Origin: an uncultured Acetobacteraceae bacterium
GTDB taxonomy: Bacteria > Pseudomonadota > Alphaproteobacteria > Acetobacterales > Acetobacteraceae
Direction of reading: 5' to 3'
NCBI GenBank assembly: GCA_937874445.1
Contig: CALNAL010000344.1
Location: forward strand, 1-5,392
Length of the DNA stretch: 5,392 bases
The stretch's first letter is position 1. Each line of letters starts with the position of its first letter. The notes beneath the pieces are model-generated. The model was given only the letters and a program-made list of their open reading frames with translations, made no database searches and was not told the DNA's origin. The translations under genes and the position numbers were made by a program. Of this stretch, positions 1 through 5,344 are shown piece after piece.

Positions 1-163
1 CGAAGGGGTCGATGGCCACGCCGTCGCCGAGGATGCGACCGGCAAACACCGGATCGGGCACCTTCTCCAGCGACGTCACCCAGCCCCCCAGCGGTGCCCC
101 GACCACGACCGGTGCGGCGGATGCCTCCTGGGGAAAAGCCTCTGGTCCATTGATGGCAGTCAT
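1..163 (-). CDS. PTS glucose-type EIIA domain protein, N-terminal part (cut by window edge)
   Basis: The first 54 residues are visible, starting at the ATG at 163. After a short variable leader of about 20 residues, the segment APLGGWVTSLEKVPDPVFAG followed by RILGDGVAIDPF matches the opening of the EIIA-Glc (Crr-like) domain: AP-L-G near residue 23, VPDPVFA near 35-41 and GDGVAID near 46-52. EIIA takes phosphate from HPr and passes it to a sugar-specific EIIB in the cytoplasm. The phosphorylated histidine lies beyond the window edge. This wording of the motif is often seen in multidomain EIIA-HPr-EI proteins, so the gene may be such a fusion, but that cannot be seen here. A GAGGA Shine-Dalgarno (172-176) lies 8 nt before the ATG. 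The gene sits behind its own promoter and a RAT/terminator switch, so it is very likely controlled by the antiterminator encoded at 484-1338. Confidence 0.85.
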   Translation of the reverse strand, partial: MTAINGPEAFPQEASAAPVVVGAPLGGWVTSLEKVPDPVFAGRILGDGVAIDPF

Positions 164-243
164 GCCGGAATTCCTCGCCTCGCTTGCGAGGTGGCTTGGC
201 TTTTCCGGCCATGGGAACGGGGAGAGCCCCGGCGTATCGGCGC

Positions 244-280
244 AAAAAACCAGCCACCATTCTTGGTTGATTCTGGTTTT
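244..280 (-). terminator. Intrinsic terminator overlapping the RAT before the EIIA gene
   Basis: Read on the minus strand, AAAACCAG (280-273) pairs with CTGGTTTT (253-246). A broken inner helix follows (CAACCA against TGGTGG, one A-G mismatch, a 3-nt bulge and an AGAA loop). The transcript then runs through six U residues (249-244). The 5' arm uses the AAAACC that forms the 3' end of the RAT at 275-303, so the two structures exclude each other, as in bgl/lic/sac leaders. It lies about 80 nt before the EIIA start codon. Confidence 0.8.
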
Positions 281-303
281 GCCCGCGCGCGCGGTAACAA
301 CCC
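275..303 (-). promoter_or_regulatory. Ribonucleic antiterminator (RAT), LicT/BglG type, in the EIIA leader
   Basis: On the minus strand the 29-nt element begins GGGTTGTTACC and ends GGGCAAAACC. This is the conserved frame of the RAT bound by BglG/LicT/SacY proteins (classical form GGATTGTTAC then, about ten bases later, GGCAAAACC), and it has the family's usual length. Only the third base differs in the 5' block; the apical part is replaced by an alternating CG run suited to this GC-rich genome. Protein binding would stabilise this hairpin and block the overlapping terminator at 244-280. The regulator gene is next door, at 484-1338. Confidence 0.9.
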
Positions 304-342
304 GAGATCCGGCGGCGCTTCGCCCGCCTGTCCTGGGCGAAA

Positions 343-370
343 ATTAATGACAGCCCTGTCATCCTGTCAA
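343..370 (-). promoter_or_regulatory. Sigma70-like promoter for the EIIA transcript
   Basis: On the minus strand a perfect -35 hexamer TTGACA (370-365) is followed after 16 nt by ATTAAT (348-343), which matches four of six -10 bases. An alternative -10, TAATTT, has an 18-nt spacer. Transcription would begin around 330-337, about 30-35 nt before the RAT at 303. That is the expected geometry for a leader controlled by antitermination. The stretch is AT-rich against a GC-rich background. No start site was measured. Confidence 0.6.
348..361. repeat. Operator-like inverted repeat inside the EIIA promoter
   Basis: TGACAG-CC-CTGTCA is a perfect 6-bp-arm inverted repeat in the spacer, touching the -10. 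On the minus strand a further TGACAG belongs to the -35 itself, giving three closely spaced copies of the same hexamer. It could be a repressor or activator site adding a second layer of control above the RAT, or chance. No regulator is identified. Confidence 0.35.
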
Positions 371-404
371 GTCGCGGCTTGGGGGAGCCGCATGAAGATT
401 GAAG

Positions 405-471
405 AAGGGAAGGCTTCTTTTTGCCTTCCGGAAAAAGAAGCAAAAAGGACTTTTCCCTCTTTCCCTCCGCG
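405..471. repeat. AT-rich intergenic repeat, copy 1 (67 bp)
   Basis: This 67-bp unit lies just beyond the stop of the antiterminator gene. It matches the copy at 4386-4452 in length and orientation and shares an identical 28-bp core (430-457). The ends also match: AAGGGAAGG at the left and CTCCGCG at the right. The part at 414-440 folds into a hairpin, CTTCTTTTT against AAAAAGAAG with an inner CC/GG. It may act as a 3' structure or weak terminator for the minus-strand gene, although no clear U tract follows. Similar AAAAAGAAGCAAAAAG-type elements are, from memory, common between genes in Acetobacteraceae; this was not searched. Confidence 0.7.
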
Positions 472-483
472 CCCGACCCAGGC

Positions 484-1338
484 TCAGAAGGGGGAAGGCC
501 CCCGGCCGGGAGACGCCATGTGGTGGATGTAGAAGGCGAGATAGACGGTCTCGTCGGCGCAGATGTCCCAGCCCATTTTCCGTGCCAGGTAGTCGGCGAT
601 CCGGGAGGCGCAGTGATGGGCGCGCGCATCGTCCAGGCGGAACGACCTGGCGAATCCCGCCGTGAGCGGATCGTAGCCGTCGCCGGCGAGATGGGTCAGG
701 AACAGATAGCGCAGATGGGTGGCGAAACGCGCCTCGCCCAGCGAGGGATGCCGCGCCAGGGCAAAACCGTATTCGGCGCGGATGATCTCCAGGATGTCGC
801 GGGTCAGCCGGGCCGTCTGCACGGCCTCGCTGAGCACGCGCGCGCCGGCCTGGGCATTGACGAAATGCAGCGCCAGCGGCACCGCCTCGGACGGGGGCAG
901 ACGGATGCCCGAGCGCTGCTGGATGATCTCCAGGGCCTGCAGGCCGAGGTTGATCTCGCGGGGATAGATCACGTGCACTTCCCACTCGAGCGGATGGTCG
1001 AGGGCCTGGCCGGTCGCCACCCGGTGCACGGCAAAGGCGATATGGTCGGCCAGGGCCACCGTGGCCTGGGGGTCCAGCTCCAGCCCGAAATGGGGACCGA
1101 GGGCGAGGATCTCCTCGGCGACCGCGATCAGCTCGGGGGGGATCCCGGCGACACGTTCGGCCAGCTGTTCGGAGGCCGCGGCCGGTTCGGGGACGAAACG
1201 GCGTTCGATCAGGGCGGGGTCCAGGCGGTCACCCCGGCGGGCATGGAACGCCACGCCACGCCCCTGCACCACCAGTTCGCGCCCGCTGTCGTCGCGGACG
1301 AGGGCGACATTGTTGTTGAAGACATTGATGATCTCCAT
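484..1338 (-). CDS. licT: LicT/BglG-family transcription antiterminator with two PRD domains
   Basis: This is a 284-residue RNA-binding antiterminator, close to the usual length of about 277. Residues 1-55 are the CAT RNA-binding domain: MEIINVFNNNVALV aligns with the LicT start, and GRG at 26-28 includes the LicT Arg27 position. PRD1 spans about 65-170, with regulatory histidines at 99 (ALADHI) and 158 (LALHFVNA). PRD2 spans about 175-280, with His208 (FATHL). The second PRD2 histidine, expected in the YLxxHI motif, is Tyr270 here (YLAFYIHHM). In the family, EII phosphorylation of PRD1 inhibits and HPr phosphorylation of PRD2 activates the protein. The start at 1338 is chosen because it matches the family N-terminus and has GGGGG 9 nt upstream; the ATG at 1347 directly abuts that G run. 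Two RATs flank the gene, one in its own leader. The gene symbol is by family only; the inducing sugar is unknown. Confidence 0.93.
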   Translation of the reverse strand: MEIINVFNNNVALVRDDSGRELVVQGRGVAFHARRGDRLDPALIERRFVPEPAAASEQLAERVAGIPPELIAVAEEILALGPHFGLELDPQATVALADHIAFAVHRVATGQALDHPLEWEVHVIYPREINLGLQALEIIQQRSGIRLPPSEAVPLALHFVNAQAGARVLSEAVQTARLTRDILEIIRAEYGFALARHPSLGEARFATHLRYLFLTHLAGDGYDPLTAGFARSFRLDDARAHHCASRIADYLARKMGWDICADETVYLAFYIHHMASPGRGPSPF

Positions 1339-1347
1339 CCGTTTCAT

Positions 1348-1352
1348 CCCCC
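1348..1352 (-). promoter_or_regulatory. Ribosome binding site that decides the antiterminator start
   Basis: On the minus strand GGGGG (1352-1348) directly abuts an ATG at 1347 but stands 9 nt before the ATG at 1338. Normal spacing therefore favours 1338, which also gives the family-typical N-terminus. The site lies about 80 nt beyond the leader terminator. Confidence 0.5.
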
Positions 1353-1432
1353 GAGACCATTTGTTTCTTTCGTTCGCACTCTCTCGACGTATTGTGCCGG
1401 CATAAATTCGGAAGGGTCTGTGGGACCCGGAC

Positions 1433-1479
1433 AAAAAAACCCGACACCGCGTCACCGGCGTGACGCACTGTCAGGTTTT
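1433..1479 (-). terminator. Strong intrinsic terminator overlapping the RAT in the antiterminator leader
   Basis: On the minus strand a 20-bp hairpin with a GCCG loop forms between AAAACCTGACAGTGCGTCAC (1479-1460) and the complementary arm ending in GGGTTTT (1436). It has one G-G mismatch and two G-U pairs, and the transcript continues in a run of seven U residues (1439-1433). The base of the 5' arm, AAAACC, is also the 3' strand of the RAT at 1474-1503. Formation of one structure therefore excludes the other. Confidence 0.88.
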
Positions 1480-1503
1480 GCCCGGTGCCACCGGTAACAA
1501 CCC
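1474..1503 (-). promoter_or_regulatory. Ribonucleic antiterminator (RAT) in the antiterminator gene's own leader
   Basis: On the minus strand the 30-nt element begins GGGTTGTTACCGG and ends CCGGGCAAAACC. Both conserved blocks are identical to those at 275-303; only the apical segment differs (CCGGT-GGC-ACCGG, a 5-bp stem). It is one base longer than the classical 29-nt element. Position, strand and terminator overlap indicate that the encoded protein promotes its own expression, as known for BglG and LicT systems. Confidence 0.9.
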
Positions 1504-1514
1504 TTGTGGGTGGC

Positions 1515-1523
1515 AGTTTATCA
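1515..1523 (-). promoter_or_regulatory. Candidate extended -10 promoter for the antiterminator gene
   Basis: On the minus strand TGA-TAAACT gives an extended -10 (TGn) with four of six hexamer matches. It would start transcription near 1508, just before the RAT at 1503. No convincing -35 was found at normal spacing, so this is a weak call supported mainly by position. Confidence 0.3.
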
Positions 1524-1762
1524 TGGGGGCGAGCGCCGTTCCATCGCTTCCTGGGGCGGAGCGCGCCCCGCAGGCGCAGTTTTCCGCCGCGAAATCTTGC
1601 CCGATGAAGCTGCCCTGATTCTGCGTTCCCCGAAAGAAGCCCCCCCGATCCTCCTGTCGCGCCAGCCGCGCCGCCCGCGGGCGGGGGAAAGGCGGCCCTC
1701 CCCTGGCCGGAGCGCCCGGGAGGGGCCATATCTGGGAAAGATTATGGAGTTTGGACCGGATC
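1524..1762. other. Divergent GC-rich spacer between antiterminator and pepN
   Basis: No convincing gene is seen on either strand. The spacer holds GC-rich inverted repeats, GGGGCG/CGCCCC (1553-1569) and the 14-bp perfect palindrome CCGCCCGCGGGCGG (1671-1684). No clear pepN promoter was recognised. GGAG at 1746-1749 is the nearest ribosome-binding-like sequence to the pepN ATG, at a longish 13 nt. Confidence 0.5.
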
Positions 1763-4363
1763 ATGACCGATACGCAGCCGGCGACCACGCGCCGCCTCGA
1801 CTACCTGCCCCCCGCGTTTCTCGTGGACACGGTTGACCTGACATTCGACCTCGACCCGGCCGCAACGCGGGTGAGCGCGCGGCTGGCGGTACGGCGCAAT
1901 CCGGCGCGCAACGAGGCCGGGGCTCCGCTGGTGCTCAACGGCGAGGCGGTAAAGCTGCTCTCGCTGAAACGTGACGGGGTGGCGCTGGGGGCCAACCGCT
2001 ACACGCTGGACGAGACGACGCTGACCCTCCCCGACATGCCCGATGCGGCGGTGCTGGAGATCGAGACGCTCATCGCGCCCAAGGACAACACCGAGCTTTC
2101 CGGCCTCTACACCTCCAACGGGGCGTTCTTCACGCAGAACGAGGCCGAGGGATTCCGGCGCATCACCTTCTTCCCCGACCGCCCGGACGTGATGGCGCGC
2201 TACACCACGCTGATCCGCGCGCCGCGCTCGGTGCCGGTGCTGCTTTCCAACGGCAACCTGGAGAAATCCGGCGAGCTGCCGGACGGGCGGCACTTCGCGG
2301 CGTTCCGCGATCCGTTCCCCAAGCCGTGCTACCTCTTCGCGCTGGTGGCGGGCGACCTGGTGGCGGTGCGCGACCGTTTCGTTACCAGATCGGGACGTCC
2401 CGTGGCCCTGGCGGTGTGGGTGCGCCGCGGCGACGAGGGACGCTGCGGGCACGCGCTGGATTCGCTGAAGAAGGCCATGGCCTGGGACGAGCGGACCTAC
2501 GGCCTGGAATACGATCTCGACATCTTCAACATCGCCGCCGTGGCCGATTTCAACATGGGGGCGATGGAGAACAAGAGCCTGAACATTTTCAATACGAAAT
2601 GTGTTCTCGCCTCCCCCGAGAGCGAAACGGATTCCGACTTCGAGAACGTCCAGCGGGTGATCGCCCACGAGTATTTCCACAACTGGACGGGCGACCGCGT
2701 GACGTGCCGCGACTGGTTCCAGCTTTCCCTCAAGGAGGGACTGACGGTTTTCCGCGACCAGAGCTTCGGCGCGGACATGGGCAGCGCGGCGGTCAAGCGC
2801 ATCCGTGACGTGCGCGGGCTGCGCGCGAGCCAGTTCCCCGAGGACGCCGGGCCGCTCGCGCATCCCGTGCGCCCCGACAGCTACATCGCCATCGACAATT
2901 TCTACACCTCGACCATCTACGAGAAGGGCGCCGAGATCTGCCGCATGCTTTCGCGGGTGGTGGGCCAGGACGGGTTCCGCAAGGGCATGGAGTGCTACAT
3001 CGCCCGCCACGACAACCAGGCCGTCACCATCGAGGATTTCGTGCGCGCGATCGGCGACGGAGCGGGGCGCGACCTGACACCGTTCCTGAAGTGGTACGAA
3101 CAGGCCGGCACACCGGAGATCTCGTTCCGGGAAGAATACGATGAAAAGGCGCAGCGCTACACGCTGACGCTGGCCCAGCTCACGCGGCCCACGCCGGGAC
3201 AGCCGGAAAAGCATCCGCTGCCGGTCCCGGTGGCCGCGGGGCTGCTCGGCCCCGACGGCGGCGAGCTGGTGGGCACGCGCCTGCTGATGCTCGAAAAGCC
3301 CGAGCAGAGCTGGGTTTTCGAGAACGTCCCGGCGCGTCCGGTGGCCTCGCTGCTGCGCGGGTTCTCCGCGCCGGTGCGGCTCACGGGGGTGTCGCGCGAC
3401 GCGATGGCGTTCCTCGCCGCCCACGATACCGACCCCTTCGTGCGCTGGGAGGCGGGCCAGCAGCACGCGACGGCGGTGATGCTCGATGCGGTGGCGGCGA
3501 TCCGCGCCGGCGCCGCGCCGCAGCTCGATGCGCGGCTGGTCGAGGCGCGCGCCGCGCTGCTGGAAGGCGCCGACGCCGACCTGCAGTTTGCCGCCGAGGC
3601 GCTGCGATTGCCTTCCGAGGCCTACCTCGCCGACCAGATGGAGGAGGTCGATCCCGACGCCATCCACGCGGCCCGCGAGTTCCTGCGTGCGGAGATCGGG
3701 CGGCAGCTGGCCGGGGCGCTGCAGGCGACCTACGCGCGGCTTGCCGATACGGGTCCGTACCGTTTCGAACCCGTCGCCGTGGGACGGCGGGCGCTGCGGG
3801 GCGTGTGCCTCGACTTCCTCGCCGCCGGCGCGGACGGGGTGGCGCTGGCGGAACGGCAATTCGCCTCCGCCGCCAACATGACCGACACGCTCTCGGCCCT
3901 GGCGGTGCTGGCCTCGGCCGAAAGCCCGGCGCGGCAGGCGGCGCTCGATGCCTTCTATCGGCGCTGGCGTGGCGACAACCTGGTGATCGACAAATGGTTC
4001 AGCCTGCAGGCCACCTCCACGCGGGCGGCGACGCTGGCCGAGGTGCAGGCGCTGACGCACCACGCCGACTTCGACCTGCGCAACCCCAACCGGGTGCGCT
4101 CGCTGGTGGGCGCCTTCTCCTCGGGCAACCAGCTGCGCTTCCATGATGCCTCGGGGGCGGGATACCGGCTGCTGGCCGACACGGTGATCGCCCTCGACCC
4201 CAACAATGCCCAGCTGGCGGCGCGGCTGATCGGGCCGCTGGGGGCCTGGAAGCGGCAGATGCCGGCCCGCCAGGCGCTGATGCGCGCCGAGCTGGAGCGC
4301 ATCCTCGGCCGGCCGAAGCTCTCGCGGCTGACCTACGAGAAGGCGAGCAAGGCACTCGCCTGA
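1763..4363 (+). CDS. pepN: Aminopeptidase N (M1 family zinc metallopeptidase)
   Basis: This 866-residue cytoplasmic enzyme removes N-terminal amino acids from peptides in general protein turnover; its length matches E. coli PepN (about 870). Order of parts: N-terminal beta domain (about 1-190); catalytic domain (about 190-440) with the GAMEN exopeptidase motif at 266-270; the zinc motif HEYFH at 302-306 with the third ligand Glu325 in LKEG, spaced exactly as in the family; and the catalytic Tyr386 in IYEKG. A beta-sandwich domain (about 445-540) and an all-helical C-terminal domain to 866 follow. No signal peptide is seen. The ATG at 1763 is chosen because MTDTQPATTRRLDYLPP aligns with the E. 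coli start; an in-frame TTG at 1751 has GGAG only 1 nt before it. The reading frame is intact. It is divergent from the PTS module and probably unrelated to it. Confidence 0.97.
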   Translation: MTDTQPATTRRLDYLPPAFLVDTVDLTFDLDPAATRVSARLAVRRNPARNEAGAPLVLNGEAVKLLSLKRDGVALGANRYTLDETTLTLPDMPDAAVLEIETLIAPKDNTELSGLYTSNGAFFTQNEAEGFRRITFFPDRPDVMARYTTLIRAPRSVPVLLSNGNLEKSGELPDGRHFAAFRDPFPKPCYLFALVAGDLVAVRDRFVTRSGRPVALAVWVRRGDEGRCGHALDSLKKAMAWDERTYGLEYDLDIFNIAAVADFNMGAMENKSLNIFNTKCVLASPESETDSDFENVQRVIAHEYFHNWTGDRVTCRDWFQLSLKEGLTVFRDQSFGADMGSAAVKRIRDVRGLRASQFPEDAGPLAHPVRPDSYIAIDNFYTSTIYEKGAEICRMLSRVVGQDGFRKGMECYIARHDNQAVTIEDFVRAIGDGAGRDLTPFLKWYEQAGTPEISFREEYDEKAQRYTLTLAQLTRPTPGQPEKHPLPVPVAAGLLGPDGGELVGTRLLMLEKPEQSWVFENVPARPVASLLRGFSAPVRLTGVSRDAMAFLAAHDTDPFVRWEAGQQHATAVMLDAVAAIRAGAAPQLDARLVEARAALLEGADADLQFAAEALRLPSEAYLADQMEEVDPDAIHAAREFLRAEIGRQLAGALQATYARLADTGPYRFEPVAVGRRALRGVCLDFLAAGADGVALAERQFASAANMTDTLSALAVLASAESPARQAALDAFYRRWRGDNLVIDKWFSLQATSTRAATLAEVQALTHHADFDLRNPNRVRSLVGAFSSGNQLRFHDASGAGYRLLADTVIALDPNNAQLAARLIGPLGAWKRQMPARQALMRAELERILGRPKLSRLTYEKASKALA

Positions 4364-4385
4364 ACGGGCGGGGGCTCGGGAAGAA

Positions 4386-4452
4386 AAGGGAAGGTCTTCT
4401 TTTTCCTGAAGGAAAAAGAAGCAAAAAGGACTTTTCCCCGTTGGGCTCCGCG
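4386..4452. repeat. AT-rich intergenic repeat, copy 2 (67 bp), with hairpin after pepN
   Basis: The copy starts 22 bp after the pepN stop. It has the same length and orientation as the copy at 405-471 and an identical 28-bp core (4411-4438). Inside, CTTCTTTTTCC-TGAA-GGAAAAAGAAG (4396-4421) is a perfect 11-bp stem. No U tract follows directly, so termination of pepN here is possible but not certain. The stem is conserved between copies although the bases near the loop differ. Confidence 0.75.
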
Positions 4453-4472
4453 TCTGTTACAGGCGCGGAGCC
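4444..4472. repeat. Perfect 13-bp stem hairpin in the pepN 3' spacer
   Basis: GGCTCCGCG-TCTG is followed by a TTA loop and CAGG-CGCGGAGCC. All 13 positions pair (one T-G wobble). The hairpin overlaps the right end of the 67-bp repeat. It is followed by TTAA rather than a U run, so it may be an RNA 3' stabilising structure or a weak terminator. Confidence 0.6.
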
Positions 4473-4493
4473 TTAACGGGGAGAGCTTTCCTG

Positions 4494-4517
4494 GTTCTTC
4501 TTTCGCGAAAGAAGAAC
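4494..4517. repeat. Perfect 24-bp palindrome
   Basis: GTTCTTCTTT, CGCG and AAAGAAGAAC together make a perfect palindrome. Its composition echoes the AAGAAG theme of the repeat just upstream. It is the third strong inverted repeat within about 125 bp after pepN. Function unknown. Confidence 0.6.
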
Positions 4518-4746
4518 ACCTTGCCTTGCTGCCCTGCCAGCCCCGGCCGGAGCGGCGGGGCTGAAATGTGGCCGCCCCCCTGGCAGATCTGGCCGGGCGT
4601 GCCCATATGGCGGAAATGGCGCTCTTCCGGAGGGCGCGTCCCGGCTGCCTGCGCGCGGCCGATGGCCCGAGGGAACTGGCGTTGCGGGGCGATCACAAGA
4701 GATCGTGCCGACGCCGGATTTGTGCGGGGGCGCCGCTGGCCGCCTT
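4518..4746. other. Spacer upstream of the small conserved gene
   Basis: No credible gene is seen on either strand. Minor structures are a 7-bp GC-rich hairpin at 4619-4637 (GCGCTCT/AGGGCGC) and CGATC/GATCG arms near 4690-4706. No clear promoter was recognised, although the small gene downstream must be transcribed from here or by read-through from pepN. Confidence 0.4.
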
Positions 4747-4755
4747 GGAGGGGGT

Positions 4756-5013
4756 ATGCTCCACCATAAGTTCTCCGTAGGGCAGGAAGTCAATTTCCTG
4801 CCGACCGTCATGGATTTCAATGTGCCGCGCGGGACCTATCGCGTCGTCCGCCAGATGCCGATGGAAGGCGGGGGGTTCACCTACCGCGTCAAAAGCGTCG
4901 CCGACGGCCACGAGCGGGTCATCCGCGAGAGCCAGCTCACCGAGGGAGGCGCCTGGATGCCGGCCTCGACCCCACAGGCGGCCCACGCCCCGGCCAAGAG
5001 GCATTCCTCATAA
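4756..5013 (+). CDS. Small conserved-type hypothetical protein, 85 aa
   Basis: This soluble protein has no signal peptide or membrane segment. It reads like a short beta-barrel (SH3-like) domain: KFSVGQEVNFLP (5-16), a turn with VPRGTYRVVRQMP (23-35), then FTYRVKSVADGHERVIRESQ (41-60). The tail is Ala/Pro-rich and probably disordered. The pattern GxxVxF...GxYxVVRxxP...YRVKS...HERVxRExxL is remembered from short uncharacterised alphaproteobacterial proteins; no function is known to me. The ATG at 4756 is supported by a strong GGAGG (4747-4751) 4 nt upstream; an ATG at 4705 in the same frame lacks this. Its stop overlaps the presumed start of the hemolysin III-like gene by 4 bp (ATAA), suggesting translational coupling. 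Confidence 0.75.
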   Translation: MLHHKFSVGQEVNFLPTVMDFNVPRGTYRVVRQMPMEGGGFTYRVKSVADGHERVIRESQLTEGGAWMPASTPQAAHAPAKRHSS

Positions 5014-5344
5014 CCGCCGAAATTCCCGCCGGGGAGGAAGAGGAAGCCTTCCCGGTCTACACCAAGGCCGAGCGCGGGCTCGACGCGCTGGTACATCTGC
5101 TTGGCGTACCCTCCGCCACCGCGGCCTCGGTGTGGCTGATCGTGCAGGCGAGCCTGCGCGGCGGGGCGCTGCTGGTCTCCTCCCTGTCGGTCTACGCCAC
5201 CGGGCTGGTGGGCATGCTGGCCGCGTCCGCCGCCTATCACCTGGCCCGTCCCGGACGCGCCAAGGCCCTGCTGCGGCGTGCCGACCATTCCATGATCTTC
5301 GTGATGATTGCCGGTTCGTACACGCCCTTTGCGCTCAATGCGTT
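5010..5344 (+). CDS. Hemolysin III / PAQR-family membrane protein, N-terminal part, atypical start
   Basis: About 111 codons are visible before the real sequence ends. After an acidic leader (GEEEEAF) comes YTKAERGLDALVHLLG (residues 17-32), the typical N-terminal motif of bacterial hemolysin III proteins. Three membrane segments follow: about 35-49, about 53-78 ending in ASAAYHL (His77, a metal-site position in this superfamily), and about 93-109 in RRADHSMIFVMIAGSYTPF. The C-terminal HxxxH motif is missing because the contig ends. The frame is open back to 4770, but no ATG, GTG or TTG occurs between there and a GTG at codon 41, inside the first membrane segment. The best start is ATA at 5010, with AAGAGG 8 nt upstream and a 4-bp overlap with the previous stop. 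Despite the name, most relatives are not proven hemolysins. Confidence 0.8.

Noticed and set aside
275..303. GC-rich alternating run near 283-292 as a simple repeat
   Set aside because: It is the apical part of the RAT element and is explained by that structure.
1339..1455. Upstream ATG at 1455 or 1347 as start of the antiterminator
   Set aside because: The first lies inside the leader terminator and adds residues foreign to the family. The second directly abuts the only ribosome-binding G run. The ATG at 1338 fits both homology and spacing.
421..1497. Plus-strand open frame of about 358 codons opposite the antiterminator
   Set aside because: It has low-complexity composition and no motif, and it begins in the intergenic repeat. 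The minus strand encodes a clear CAT-PRD-PRD protein.
1751..1762. TTG at 1751 as the pepN start
   Set aside because: The GGAG lies only 1 nt upstream, and the added residues do not fit the family N-terminus.
1742..4144. Very long minus-strand open frame (about 800 codons) opposite pepN
   Set aside because: The translation is rich in Arg, His, Gly and Val with no recognisable domain. It is the antisense shadow expected of a GC-rich gene, and pepN on the other strand has all catalytic motifs.
1..5344. tRNA, rRNA, CRISPR array, insertion sequence or phage genes
   Set aside because: Reading both strands showed no cloverleaf-like sequence, regularly spaced repeats, transposase motifs or terminal inverted repeats with target duplications.
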